A DNA stretch of 64,000 nt from Nitrospirota bacterium (GTDB lineage Bacteria; Nitrospinota_A; UBA7883; JACRGQ01). Of this stretch, positions 27,523 through 36,216 are shown one piece after another. The position numbers and the translations under genes are program-made. Every line of letters begins with the position of its first letter. Position 1 is the first letter of the stretch. The notes beneath the pieces are model-generated. The model was not told the origin of the DNA. It searched no databases and saw only the letters and a list, made by a program, of their open reading frames with translations. The stretch spans positions 84,563 through 148,562 of the forward strand of contig JAJRYD010000036.1 of NCBI GenBank assembly GCA_024275955.1, in the 5' to 3' direction.

Positions 27523-28926
27523 CTACTGCAATAAATGCTGGTTGGCTATCGATATGCCGGATAGCATAGTGCCGATTATTCCTAGAAACCCTTGATCTGT
27601 TCCGCAGAGGAACAGGTTTTCGACCGGCGTTACACCGTCCCACACCTTTACCGGCGCACCGTAGACAGCGCCGTGAATATGGCCGGTGTATCTTTCTACC
27701 GTGCGGGGGGTGAAGATATCTACAAATTTCAGGTTTTTTGATATATCCGGCATATGCCGCCCTACCGTCGAGGCGGCCTCAAGCGACTTTTGGTGCCATT
27801 CCTTCTTGGTAGGGAGGTTTTGCAGTCGGTTTATCTTTTCCCAGAAACGGTGGTCGGCTTTGTTGGTAATCCGCACCATATCAGTTTGTAACGGGGTTTC
27901 GTACTCGAAATTGTCTGGAACGCATATAACGCCGTCGTTCACCTCAAACGGCTCGTCCGGCCTTCTGAACCGGAACTTATCTCTATTGCTGAAAAATATT
28001 ATCGAATGCTCGAACCCAAGCTCTTGTGGATGCTTATCAAGGATGTTTACTGACTCGGAAAACGCCATCACGCCGGCCTTTGGCTGTTTCCCTTTTGGAG
28101 CTGTTTCGGGGCAGAGTGCTATCGTCTCCAGCCTGCCGGCAGATGAAAGGATGCTTCGGCAGGGGAGGTAGGTGCCGTCGTACAGCTCCACTCCTTTAGC
28201 CTTTCCATCCTTTACGACAATATCTTGGACTCCGCTATTTAGCTTTAGCTCTCCACCTTTATTTTCAAAGCGTTCCACTAGTAAATCGAGAATTTGCCTC
28301 ACTCCTCGTTTTGGTCTTGCGAACCCTTCCATGTAGATAGATTTGAACATGATGACGAATTGCCGGAAGTCCATATCATTTTCAATCGGGTTTCCGTAGT
28401 ACATAAGCGGAGCCAACAGCATCTCTACCAGCAAAGGCTCTCTGATTATTGATAAAAGCATTTCTCTTGTTGATTGAGGAGCAGACGCAGTTTTGAACGG
28501 GTCGTGTTTCTCTACCTTAGCGACCAAAGTTCGAAAATTATCTTTCTGCGATGGGAAAGCCTCATTTATCGCTTCAATAAAGTATGCAAAATCGTTTGTA
28601 AAATCGAGAGTTACTGATGGGAAAGATATCCGGCTTTTCTTTTGCGGGGAGAGGTCGAGCTCTTCGGGCCTTATCCTTAGCTGACGCAGTATTTTGCCTA
28701 GCGCGCCGGTAGGTGATTTTCTGCTAAGCGCGTAGTTGGTAACAGCATGCAGTCCTACATCTATATCGTATCCGCCAAGCGAGTAATACGAGTTAAGCCC
28801 GCCTACACGGTCGTGGCGTTCTAGTATTGCTACTTTTTTCCCAAAATGTGCCAGCCGTATTCCGGCAGAAAGGCCGGACATACCGGCTCCGATGATAAGA
28901 GTGTCGTAAGGCTGGGGGCTGTTCAA
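27523..28926 (-). CDS. CrtI-like FAD-dependent desaturase/isomerase (second of two)
   Basis: 467 residues. The FAD motif TLIIGAGMSGLSAGIRLAHFGKKVAILERH is followed by VGGLNSYYSLGGYDIDVGLHAV. The C-terminal FAD signature is VENLFLCGTDQGFLGIIGTMLSGISIANQHL. It starts with TTG at 28926, 32 bases after the ACP gene stop, with only a weak ribosome site (GGCAA). Together with the first copy (25497-26918) it gives two CrtI-type oxidoreductases in one acyl-carrier cluster. Possible work: desaturating or isomerising an ACP-bound polyene; inferred. Confidence 0.82.
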   Translation of the reverse strand: MNSPQPYDTLIIGAGMSGLSAGIRLAHFGKKVAILERHDRVGGLNSYYSLGGYDIDVGLHAVTNYALSRKSPTGALGKILRQLRIRPEELDLSPQKKSRISFPSVTLDFTNDFAYFIEAINEAFPSQKDNFRTLVAKVEKHDPFKTASAPQSTREMLLSIIREPLLVEMLLAPLMYYGNPIENDMDFRQFVIMFKSIYMEGFARPKRGVRQILDLLVERFENKGGELKLNSGVQDIVVKDGKAKGVELYDGTYLPCRSILSSAGRLETIALCPETAPKGKQPKAGVMAFSESVNILDKHPQELGFEHSIIFFSNRDKFRFRRPDEPFEVNDGVICVPDNFEYETPLQTDMVRITNKADHRFWEKINRLQNLPTKKEWHQKSLEAASTVGRHMPDISKNLKFVDIFTPRTVERYTGHIHGAVYGAPVKVWDGVTPVENLFLCGTDQGFLGIIGTMLSGISIANQHLLQ

Positions 28927-28958
28927 TTTTTATTGCCGCTGGTCCAAAGCTCTAGGTA

Positions 28959-29210
28959 TCAGACGTTACCCATTTTTGGATGCAGATAGTCGACAGTACC
29001 TTGCAAGGTGTTTAGAGCGGGGTAGTCCTGCTCTGGTACATCAACTTTGTACCTTACCCTCAGCTCCATAACGATATCGAGGAAATCCATCGAATCGAGG
29101 TCTATCTGCTCTCTAAGCGGTTTTTCGCCGTCAATGCCGTTAAGGTCTTCATCTGGCGCTATGCTTTTGATTATGTCGATAACTGCTTCACGCAATTGGC
29201 TCTTGTCCAC
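28959..29210 (-). CDS. Acyl carrier protein
   Basis: 83 residues, acidic, with the phosphopantetheine attachment Ser in the motif DLDSMDFLDIV (about residue 40). The GTG at 29210 has AGGAGGAAG eight bases upstream. The motif DSMDFLD differs from the housekeeping DSLDTVE, which suggests a dedicated carrier for the cluster rather than the general fatty-acid ACP (inference). It lies between the KAS gene and the second CrtI-like gene. Confidence 0.93.
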   Translation of the reverse strand: MDKSQLREAVIDIIKSIAPDEDLNGIDGEKPLREQIDLDSMDFLDIVMELRVRYKVDVPEQDYPALNTLQGTVDYLHPKMGNV

Positions 29211-29310
29211 GTGTCTCTTCCTCCTACTACTAACAAACTAAGGTCAAACCTTTCCCCAAATTCGACCGTTGCCAGTATGTAGAATACTTTTAACCAGACC
29301 GCTTAAAGCA

Positions 29311-30546
29311 TTATCCAACAAAACGGCTGACAATTACAACTGAATTTATTCCAAGCATTCCAAAAGAGTTGTTAAGAATCTGATTTATCCGATCTTTTTT
29401 ATATGGCTGATTGATGACGAGGTTTTTTATCTCGCATTCTGGGTCTAGTTTATCGAGGTTTATAGTGGGGTGAACTATGCCGTCATCGAAAGAGGGTAGG
29501 TTGCCGGCAAGTTCCAGCGCCCCTGCCGCACCCATAGCATGCCCTATGAAGCTTTTGGTGTTATTTACATAAGTATCTGGGCAATCTTTAAATACACTGT
29601 TGATAGCTTCGCATTCCTGTTGGTCTCCCAGTGTTGTTCCAGTGCCGTGCGTACTTATTATGTCAACTTCCTCAGGTTTTAGCTTTGCTCTTTCAAGTGC
29701 CAGCTCTATACATTCGGCCTGTCTTATCGGGTTTGGGAGTACATGATCGGTAGCATCGGAGTTGCTTGCGTATCCGGTAATCTCGCCGTATATTTTGGCG
29801 TTTCTAGCTAGTGCGTCTTCCAGCCGTTCGAGAGTATATACAGATCCTCCTTCCGAGACAACTATGCCGCTTCTGTCGGCGGCGAACGGTCTGCTCGCTT
29901 TTGTAGGGTCTGCATGTTCGGCCAGCGCCCCTTGTGCTTTAAAAGAGGCGAATATTCCAAAAGTATGTATAGATTCCGATACCCCGCCGGCAAGAGCAAG
30001 GTCGCACTCGTCAAGCCGAAGCATCTGCGCCCCGTATATAAGCCCAAGGTTTCCCGCCGCGCATGCCGCCCCTATGCAGAGGTGCGGGCCTGTGATGCCG
30101 AGGTTAAGGGTTACTTCGCCTGCAGGAGCATTTGCGACGGTTCTCGGGTTGTGGTGGTGCGTCCAGTATTTGGTGTCGTAATCGAACCTGCTTATGTTGT
30201 AGACCTCGTTCTCGGTCTCCACGTTGCCATGCTCGGTAATACCGAGGTAGACCCCTATCCGGTTTTTGCCAACATCGTCAACGGTTATTGAGGTGTCTTC
30301 CATCGCCTCCCGCGAGCAGTAAATGGCAATACTGCCGGAACGGGTGCCTCTTCGTACCTCTTTCTTTTTTTGGTATTTGAATTGGTCGAAACGGCAGATT
30401 CCGGCGTTTACCTCGCCGATGTAGCGGGTTTCCATCTTCTCTACGCCCGACTTGCCGGTTAAAAGTGCTGTGCGGTATTCGGCAAGGTTATCGCCGTTTG
30501 GCGAGGCAACCCCGATGCCGGTAATAACTATTCTCGAATCATGCAC
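29311..30546 (-). CDS. Beta-ketoacyl-ACP synthase (FabF-like)
   Basis: 411 residues, the chain-elongating condensing enzyme. The active-site Cys is in GAACAAGNLGL, the two catalytic His in STHGTGTTLGD and SFIGHAMGAAGALEL. The N-terminal IVITGIGVASPNGDNLAEY is typical of KAS II. It starts with GTG at 30546 with AGGGG ten bases upstream. It heads the minus-strand lipid cluster; the ACP gene follows after about 100 bases. All three catalytic residues are present, so it is expected to condense, not to act as a chain-length factor. Confidence 0.92.
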   Translation of the reverse strand: MHDSRIVITGIGVASPNGDNLAEYRTALLTGKSGVEKMETRYIGEVNAGICRFDQFKYQKKKEVRRGTRSGSIAIYCSREAMEDTSITVDDVGKNRIGVYLGITEHGNVETENEVYNISRFDYDTKYWTHHHNPRTVANAPAGEVTLNLGITGPHLCIGAACAAGNLGLIYGAQMLRLDECDLALAGGVSESIHTFGIFASFKAQGALAEHADPTKASRPFAADRSGIVVSEGGSVYTLERLEDALARNAKIYGEITGYASNSDATDHVLPNPIRQAECIELALERAKLKPEEVDIISTHGTGTTLGDQQECEAINSVFKDCPDTYVNNTKSFIGHAMGAAGALELAGNLPSFDDGIVHPTINLDKLDPECEIKNLVINQPYKKDRINQILNNSFGMLGINSVVIVSRFVG

Positions 30547-30948
30547 TAATATGTTCCCCTGCCGTTGTTCATTTTTGAGTAATCGCTGATTATAGGAACC
30601 CGCACTCCTTTAGGCAACCCCCACACAACGGCGTGGAGCAAGTAGTCGCACGCGTTCGATATAATTACCGGATAAGTTTTAAGCGGTTGCACAACACGCC
30701 GCTGTCGCCTTCGGCGAGGCGCTAGCGGTTGCCTTTTGCTGTAGTTTGGTAGTGTTACAGCTGTATGAGAAAAGCAGACCTGCAATGCGGGCCACGCAAC
30801 GGCGTGGAGCGAGTTCTCGCAGGGAACAGTCGCATCCGGCTAGTAAATCGTTTTGAGCTTTCCAGAAAAAGCTACCCACCGCCTGCGAATAGTACCTCAC
30901 CTGTAAGGTGCGTGGCACAGACTGCCTAGGTGAGCTATAATACCTCCG
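30547..30948. repeat. Hairpin-rich intergenic region
   Basis: 402 bases without a convincing gene between the divergent KAS gene and the gene at 30949. Short perfect hairpins occur here too: TCGCC (30705-30717), CCACGC (30792-30797/30802-30807), GCGAG (30809-30820) and CACCT (30898-30910). CTCACCT at 30896 also pairs with AGGTGAG at 30928-30934. The phrase AACGGCGTGGAGC appears at 30627 and again at 30799, and GCGGTTGC at 30683 and 30725. The style matches the array at 27071-27285. The promoters of both flanking genes must lie here. Confidence 0.6.
30913..30941 (+). promoter_or_regulatory. Possible sigma-70 promoter directly at a start codon
   Basis: TATAAT at 30936-30941 stands only 7 bases before the ATG at 30949, with TGGCAC 17 bases further upstream as a weak -35. 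Transcription would begin at or next to the ATG, giving a leaderless message. No ribosome site is visible before this ATG. Confidence 0.35.
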
Positions 30949-31605
30949 ATGAAAAGGGTGGTTTTGGTTTTTGCCGGTATTTTTACCGTTCTGTTTAGTA
31001 CGGACTCGTTTTCTAATAGCTCGCTATTTCTGATGCAACGGCAGATGGTTCATCTTTCCGGGTCGGGTACGGTCAACCGCCCTCCGCCGCCTCAAAAACA
31101 GGTGCCGACCGTCCAAAAAAAGGTCGGCGTTTCGCAATCTTCCGGCACCTACAGGAAAAAAAGGATGCGTGGAGGCAAGAGCCGTAAGGGCGGTAGCGGC
31201 ACTATTTATAGCGTGAGGATAAGCGGAGGGAAGTCGTCAAGGGCTACAAGAAGGTCTGGGGATATAGAGGATCTGCTCGATGGTGACGAAGCGCCAAAAC
31301 TTAGCGTAACAGTTGTCGGCATAGATGGCTCTCTCTTCAATGCCAGCTCTATTTCAAGCGGTGTTGATAACATGCTCCGCCTTGAGTCTGGTGGGAACAA
31401 GAGAAACCTTCACCTTAGCGATGTTACTTTTATCAAATTTGGCAAAAAAGATCTGAACAGGCTGTCGGTTGTCGTGCGCATGGAAAGCGGCGAGAAGGTA
31501 AAAGGCTACCTCTATCCCAGATATATATTCGAGTTTAAAAGCGGCGGCTCTGTGACGACAGCGCTTGCCGACCAGCTTAGCTACGTTAACATTCAAGCAG
31601 AGTAA
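30949..31605 (+). CDS. Secreted protein of unknown function
   Basis: 218 residues, not recognised. A signal peptide (MKRVVLVFAGIFTVLFSTDSF) is followed by a low-complexity, Pro-, Gly- and Lys/Arg-rich middle (residues ~45-100, RPPPPQKQVPTVQKKVG and KKRMRGGKSRKGGSG). The C-terminal ~110 residues look like an ordered beta-rich domain (LSVTVVGIDGSLFNASSIS, GYLYPRYIFEFKSGG). The basic linker could bind peptidoglycan or polyanionic polysaccharide, but this is speculation. It lies 28 bases before ubiX on the same strand. Confidence 0.7.
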   Translation: MKRVVLVFAGIFTVLFSTDSFSNSSLFLMQRQMVHLSGSGTVNRPPPPQKQVPTVQKKVGVSQSSGTYRKKRMRGGKSRKGGSGTIYSVRISGGKSSRATRRSGDIEDLLDGDEAPKLSVTVVGIDGSLFNASSISSGVDNMLRLESGGNKRNLHLSDVTFIKFGKKDLNRLSVVVRMESGEKVKGYLYPRYIFEFKSGGSVTTALADQLSYVNIQAE

Positions 31606-31633
31606 TTTCTGTTTCACTAAGGCAAGAGGTAAG

Positions 31634-32203
31634 GTGTCGAATCATCCTATAGTTCTGGCAATTTCCGGTGCTTCCGGCGCGATATACGGCAAAGAGATTT
31701 TCGACAGGCTTCACAAAACTGGTGTCGAAATAAATGTCGTCATAACCTCTACCGCGGAGAAGATAATAGAGCATGAACTAGCGATAGACAAAAGTTATTT
31801 TGAGAAAGATGGCGTAACTATTTTTGAAAACTCCAACTTTGATGTTTCGATAGCGAGCGGTTCTTATCTGACAGGCGGTATGGTGATAGCACCGTGTTCT
31901 ATGGGCTGTCTCGGCAGAATTGCCGGCTCTGTTTCGTTTGACCTTGTAGGCAGGTCTGCCGATGTCCACCTTAAAGAGGGGAGACAGCTAATACTGCTTC
32001 TAAGGGAAACCCCTCTTTCGGCGATACACCTTGAAAATATGCTAAAGCTCAGCCGCGCAGGCGCGACCATACTGCCTGCGATGCCTAGCTTTTACAACAG
32101 ACCGCAGACGATAGACGATCTCGCTAAAGAGATAGCCGGCAAGGTGTTCGACCAGCTTGGCTTAAAGCAAAGCTTTGCCGCCCGTTATAATGGAAATGAG
32201 TGA
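31634..32203 (+). CDS. ubiX: Flavin prenyltransferase UbiX
   Basis: 189 residues from the GTG at 31634, preceded by AAGAGGTAA. The start HPIVLAISGASGAIYGKEIF is the FMN-binding signature; MVIAPCSMGCLGRIAG and the C-terminal MPSFYNRPQTIDDL complete the family pattern. It prenylates FMN to make the cofactor of UbiD-type decarboxylases. No ubiD is in the window. It overlaps the following hydrolase gene. Confidence 0.92.
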   Translation: MSNHPIVLAISGASGAIYGKEIFDRLHKTGVEINVVITSTAEKIIEHELAIDKSYFEKDGVTIFENSNFDVSIASGSYLTGGMVIAPCSMGCLGRIAGSVSFDLVGRSADVHLKEGRQLILLLRETPLSAIHLENMLKLSRAGATILPAMPSFYNRPQTIDDLAKEIAGKVFDQLGLKQSFAARYNGNE

Positions 32204-32993
32204 ACAGCTAAAAGAAGGCTCGATACGCCTGTTGGTCCTCGGCTCGGGGACATCTACCGGCGTTCCGATGATAGGTTGCGACTGCCCTACCTGTAGCTCC
32301 AACGACAGCCGAGATAGGAGACTGCGTGCTTCTGTCCTTTTAAGCTGGATGGATGGAGTTTTTGAGAGAAACATCCTTATAGATACCTCTACCGACCTAC
32401 GCCAACAGTCGCTCCTTTACCGGCTAAAGCAGATTGACGCGGTTCTCTTTACCCATCCGCATGCCGACCATATACACGGCATAGACGAGCTTAGGAGCTT
32501 TAATTTTATTCAGCATCAATCAATTCCCTGTTACGGCTCTAGCTACACCCTCGGCAGAATTAGAACGATGTTCGATTACATTTTTACGAAAACGCAGGCA
32601 GGGGGAGGGAAGCCGAAAGTAACCCTCCACGAAGTAAACGGCAAGTTCACCCTTTTCGGGCGGAAGGTGGAGCCGTTACCAGCGATGCATGGCGATATGG
32701 AAGTTTACGGATTCAGGATCGGCTCTTTTGCGTATCTTACCGACTGCAATTTTGTGCCGAAATCTACTATAGAAAAGATGAAAGGTCTGAAACTATTGGT
32801 GCTGGGTGCGGTGCAGTTTAAAAAACATGCTACCCACTTTAGTATTGAAGAGGCTGTCGAACTGGCCGGCACTCTTGGCGCAGATAAAACGTACCTAACG
32901 CATATGAACCACTTTGTTAAACATTCCAAACTTCAAAAGGAGCTTCCCAAAAATATTTACCTCTCATTCGACGGCATGGATAAGTTGGTATAG
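32196..32993 (+). CDS. Metallo-beta-lactamase-fold hydrolase (PhnP-like)
   Basis: 265 residues from the ATG at 32196, which overlaps the ubiX stop; an ATG at 32190 is an alternative. The start LLVLGSGTSTGVPMIGCDCPTC is typical of the PhnP/cyclic phosphodiesterase branch, with the extra Cys-rich segment. Metal ligands are in FTHPHADHIHGIDEL; later His residues occur in PAMHGDMEVYG and YLTHMNHF. It likely cleaves a phosphodiester or cyclic nucleotide; the substrate is unknown. Confidence 0.85.
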   Translation: MSEQLKEGSIRLLVLGSGTSTGVPMIGCDCPTCSSNDSRDRRLRASVLLSWMDGVFERNILIDTSTDLRQQSLLYRLKQIDAVLFTHPHADHIHGIDELRSFNFIQHQSIPCYGSSYTLGRIRTMFDYIFTKTQAGGGKPKVTLHEVNGKFTLFGRKVEPLPAMHGDMEVYGFRIGSFAYLTDCNFVPKSTIEKMKGLKLLVLGAVQFKKHATHFSIEEAVELAGTLGADKTYLTHMNHFVKHSKLQKELPKNIYLSFDGMDKLV

Positions 32994-33014
32994 GCCATTT
33001 TCCGCGTCACCTTT

Positions 33015-34550
33015 TCAGGTAATCGTTACCTCAAACTGCTCGTCCGAAAAATCTTTCGAAGATTTTATCGTTATCGTACAGCGGTGCTTTTTTTCGATAT
33101 CTTCAAGGAAATCGCTTTCTTCATCGACAAGCGAAGAAGATACTACAGATGACGCGGAGACCATTATTTTTTCTAGCGATGGTCGTGTCGCGGCTATCCG
33201 CTCGATTTCGCGGAAAATTTCATAGCAGACAGTTTTTGGCGATTTGTTGAAGCCTTTACCGTCGCAATAAGGACACGGTTGGCAAAGTATCCTATTTAGG
33301 TTTGCCCTTGTTCTTTTTCTTGTCATTTCCACTATGCCGAGTTCTGACACTCTCAAGATTTTTGTCCGCGATCTGTCCTGTTTCAGCTCGGAATCGAGAG
33401 CGTTATAAACCTTTTCCTTATTTTCCTCTCTTTCCATATCTATGAAGTCTAGGACTATCAGACCGCCCATATTCCTTAGCTTTAGCTGATATACAATTTC
33501 CTTTACCGCTTCAAGATTGGTTTTAACTATCGTCTCTTCTTGGTTGCGTTTGCCGACATACTTGCCTGTGTTGACATCTATGGCGGTAAGTGCTTCGGCG
33601 TGGTCTATAACCAGATACCCGCCGGATTTCAGCCAGACCCTACGGCCGATAGCCCTCTCGATTTCAATCTCAAGCGAAAAGGCGTCAAATATAGGCTCGG
33701 CTTTTTCGTATAGTTCAATTTTCGGTTTTATATCCTGTAAAAAGTTGTCGGAGAACTCCAGCAGTCTTTCGTAGTTGCTCTTCGAGTCTATATATATCCG
33801 GTCTATATCCTGGCCGTATACATCTCTCATAGAGCGAAGTACTATGTCGAGGTCGCGGTATAGGAGGGCTGGACCCTTTCCATTTTCATTTTTCTTTAAT
33901 ACTTTTCGCCACATTTTGCCAAGGAACTCTATATCCCTCTTGAGTTCTTCAGGAGGGACAGATTCTGCCGCGGTTCTGATTATGTACCCGTTCCCTTTTT
34001 CACCGAACTCTTCGACAATCGTCTTTAGCCTTTCACGTTCTTTTGTGCTTTCTATACGTCTGGAAACCCCAATCTGATTTATCATCGGCATAAGGACAAG
34101 GTATCTCCCCGGCAAGGTTATGTAGGTGGTTATTCTGGCTCCTTTCGTGCCTATCGGCTCTTTTCCAACCTGCACCATCAGTTCCTGCCCTTCCGTCAGG
34201 AGATCTTTTATGGAGTCGATGGACTTGTCGAAGTTTATTGCCCCAAAAGGGTTGAACTCCTCTTCCATCCCTTCATTAAGGTTTTCTGCTGGGTTTATCG
34301 TTTCCGAAATGATGTTGTCGTAAATAAGCGTTATGTCGCTCTGGTGAAGAAAGCCCGACCGCTTCTGACCGATATCTACAAAAGCGACCTGCATTCCAGG
34401 CAGAACCTTGGTCACTTTTCCCCTATAAATATTCCCTGTAATACCTGCTTCTCCGGTTCTTTCGATGAAAATCTCCGAGAGATTATGGTTTTCGAGAATA
34501 GCGACTCTTATTTCAAAGCGGTTCACATTGATAACCATCTCTTTACCCAT
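33015..34550 (-). CDS. rng: Ribonuclease G/E family endoribonuclease
   Basis: 511 residues, the size of RNase G. An S1 domain occupies about residues 35-130 (GNIYRGKVTKVLPGMQVAFVDIG). Catalytic Asp residues lie in TAIDVNTGKYVGK and LIVLDFIDME. The zinc-link Cys pair is in CQPCPYCDGKG. It processes 16S rRNA 5' ends and decays mRNA. It converges on the hydrolase gene with 21 bases between stops. No RNase E-type C-terminal scaffold is present. Confidence 0.95.
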   Translation of the reverse strand: MGKEMVINVNRFEIRVAILENHNLSEIFIERTGEAGITGNIYRGKVTKVLPGMQVAFVDIGQKRSGFLHQSDITLIYDNIISETINPAENLNEGMEEEFNPFGAINFDKSIDSIKDLLTEGQELMVQVGKEPIGTKGARITTYITLPGRYLVLMPMINQIGVSRRIESTKERERLKTIVEEFGEKGNGYIIRTAAESVPPEELKRDIEFLGKMWRKVLKKNENGKGPALLYRDLDIVLRSMRDVYGQDIDRIYIDSKSNYERLLEFSDNFLQDIKPKIELYEKAEPIFDAFSLEIEIERAIGRRVWLKSGGYLVIDHAEALTAIDVNTGKYVGKRNQEETIVKTNLEAVKEIVYQLKLRNMGGLIVLDFIDMEREENKEKVYNALDSELKQDRSRTKILRVSELGIVEMTRKRTRANLNRILCQPCPYCDGKGFNKSPKTVCYEIFREIERIAATRPSLEKIMVSASSVVSSSLVDEESDFLEDIEKKHRCTITIKSSKDFSDEQFEVTIT

Positions 34551-34661
34551 TGGAGGATTATATCGCCGTACAGCATCGAATGCTATTCTCTATTGAAAAT
34601 TCAGCACTTAGTTGAAAAGTTAACGCTTGTCTTCTCCAAAAATCTAAATTACTATCAGGGT

Positions 34662-34892
34662 ATGTTCGGACTTGGGTTTTGGGAGCTTCTGATAATTCTC
34701 GCGATTATCCTCCTTTTGTTTGGAGTCAAGAGGTTGCCCCAGCTTGGGCAGAGCCTTGGCGAGGGAATAAGCAACTTCACAAAATCTTTTCAGGGTGACG
34801 ACACGCAGGAGAAAAAAGAAAAAGAGCAAGGAGACTCGCTTGACGATTCATCTGATGGGCCGTCAAAACCTCCTGCCGGAGATAACTCGTAA
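34662..34892 (+). CDS. tatA: Twin-arginine translocase TatA
   Basis: 76 residues. A membrane helix (ELLIILAIILLLFGVKRLPQLGQSLGEGI) is followed by an amphipathic helix and a charged tail. The start at 34662 has CAGGG just before it; the longer open frame upstream belongs to no gene. TatA oligomers form the channel for folded proteins. It is followed at once by a second Tat subunit. Confidence 0.93.
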   Translation: MFGLGFWELLIILAIILLLFGVKRLPQLGQSLGEGISNFTKSFQGDDTQEKKEKEQGDSLDDSSDGPSKPPAGDNS

Positions 34893-34922
34893 CAAATATC
34901 AAGCTTTGGAGGAATCTGGTCA

Positions 34923-35159
34923 ATGTTTGGAATTGGTGCTCCGGAGTTGCTTGTTATCTGCGTAGTCGCGCTCATATTCATAGGCCCCAAAAGATTGCCA
35001 GAGGTAGCAAGAACGGTAGGCAAAGGCTATAGAGAACTGCAAAGAGCTTTGTCTGGGGTTCAAAACGAGTTCGATTCGGCTAAAGACGCGGTGAATAAAG
35101 AGGCAAAACGCTACGAGGAGCAGTCTCCCAAAAAACAGGATGACAAAAAGGACTCTTAG
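34923..35159 (+). CDS. Twin-arginine translocase TatA/TatB-type subunit
   Basis: 78 residues: helix APELLVICVVALIFIGPKRLPEVARTVGKGYRELQRAL, then a charged tail. The GPKRLPEVAR-x-GK motif with a Glu early in the helix and the -LQRAL- stretch lean to TatB, but the length is short for TatB and it could be a second TatA. TGGAGGAAT lies 8 bases before the ATG. No tatC is found in this window. The 115 bases up to trxA hold a weak G/C stem followed by T-runs at about 35165-35192, possibly a terminator. Confidence 0.88.
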   Translation: MFGIGAPELLVICVVALIFIGPKRLPEVARTVGKGYRELQRALSGVQNEFDSAKDAVNKEAKRYEEQSPKKQDDKKDS

Positions 35160-35274
35160 AAGAAAAGCGGTTTCGGCTGGTTTTTGTTTTTTTGTCTGCA
35201 AATGGCTTGGTTGATTTAACTAAAGCTAATAATTTAGAATTGGAGCTGGTACTAAAACATAGTGGAGGTAATTG

Positions 35275-35601
35275 ATGTCTGAGGCAGTCGAAGTGTTCAC
35301 CGATAGCAGTTTTGAAGAGAGGGTCGAGAAGGCCGATGTATTGACGGTTGTTGATTTTTGGGCAGAGTGGTGCGCGCCATGCAAGATGCTTAGCCCGACA
35401 GTCGCGGAGCTGGCCGAGGAAAATAAAGATGTTGTAAGGGTAGGAAAGATGAATGTTGACGAAAACCCGCAGACCGCTTCAAAATTCGGCATTCGCGGAA
35501 TACCGACGCTTCTTTTTTTTAAAAATGGAAAAGTGGCGGAACAACTGGTGGGAGTAAGACCAAAAAACGAAATACAAGAGACGATAGATAAAAATAAATA
35601 A
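35275..35601 (+). CDS. trxA: Thioredoxin
   Basis: 108 residues with active site WCAPCK (W-C-x-x-C) at about residues 30-35 and the cis-Pro loop GIRGIPTLLFFKNG. It is the small dithiol reductant of the cytoplasm. The ATG at 35275 has GGAGGTAATTG before it. It overlaps the next gene by one base (TAATG). Confidence 0.96.
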   Translation: MSEAVEVFTDSSFEERVEKADVLTVVDFWAEWCAPCKMLSPTVAELAEENKDVVRVGKMNVDENPQTASKFGIRGIPTLLFFKNGKVAEQLVGVRPKNEIQETIDKNK

Positions 35602-35903
35602 TGAGTGATTTCTTTGAAGAGAGGGTTCTCCTTGGCTACCATATCGCTTATATCAACAATCAGACGGAAAAAACTGTAGCCGAGGAACTTGAGAGAGCGA
35701 TAAACAACATTGATGGTGTCTGCAGGTGCCAGCTTTGCGTAGAGGATATCTTTATGCTCTCTCTTAATTCTCTTCCTGCCAGATACAGACATTCGGCCAC
35801 TTTTAGGCTGGTCAAGAACGATCCAAACCTTACGGACGATATGGTCAAAAAAGCTGTGGCAAATGCAATAGCAGAAGTGAGCGCACACCCCAAACACGAC
35901 TAG
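35601..35903 (+). CDS. ComFB-like late competence protein
   Basis: 100 residues. CRCQLCVEDIFMLSLNSLPARY matches the Cys-rich core of the ComFB family (paired CxCxxC followed by a D-hydrophobic-ALNxLPPxY-like segment). ComFB proteins are small metal- or nucleotide-binding regulators; their use in DNA uptake is established only in Bacillus. It is translationally coupled to trxA, which suits thiol chemistry at its cysteines (inference). It ends 80 bases before a 129-bp element copy. Confidence 0.82.
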   Translation: MSDFFEERVLLGYHIAYINNQTEKTVAEELERAINNIDGVCRCQLCVEDIFMLSLNSLPARYRHSATFRLVKNDPNLTDDMVKKAVANAIAEVSAHPKHD

Positions 35904-35983
35904 CCGACGAGACTGTGTGGTATACCTGCATGGTTGAATTTCGGTCTTCGTCTTCCAAATTCAATCAGGGTGTCTTTCTTCAT

Positions 35984-36112
35984 GGGACAGTTTCCAAAAG
36001 AGTTTTTTGAGCATTTTAAGGGGAAGTTCATTTTCTAACTTCTTAGAAATAGGGTCTTTAGGGATTGGTAATTTGTAGAAAAATCAAATTTATCTCATTC
36101 GGCAACAGCCCC
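35984..36112 (+). mobile_element. 129-bp inverted-repeat element, copy 2 (left border of resistance island)
   Basis: Begins GGGACAGTTTCC and ends GGCAACAGCCCC, an imperfect 12-bp terminal inverted repeat. Flanks are TTCAT to the left and TCCAT to the right, an imperfect 5-bp target duplication candidate. The core matches copies at 27320, 39940 (inverted) and 51302. The rest of the 358-base gap 35904-36261 contains only the ArsR promoter. Confidence 0.85.
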
Positions 36113-36216
36113 TCCATAGGCGTATCCTCCTTTTTTTAGAGGTTTTCAGTTTATTCAACTAAAAAGGTATGCCACCTTTTGTTCCTATTTCAAAACACAA
36201 CTTTCAGTTATATCTC

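Noticed and set aside
30546..30918. Two overlapping ~79-residue open frames on the minus strand
   Set aside because: Composition is Arg/Gln/Cys-rich and they lie in hairpin repeats with no ribosome site or family signature.
34344..34892. 182-residue form of TatA
   Set aside because: The upstream part lies over the rng start region and lacks protein character; TatA begins MFGLGFWEL at 34662.
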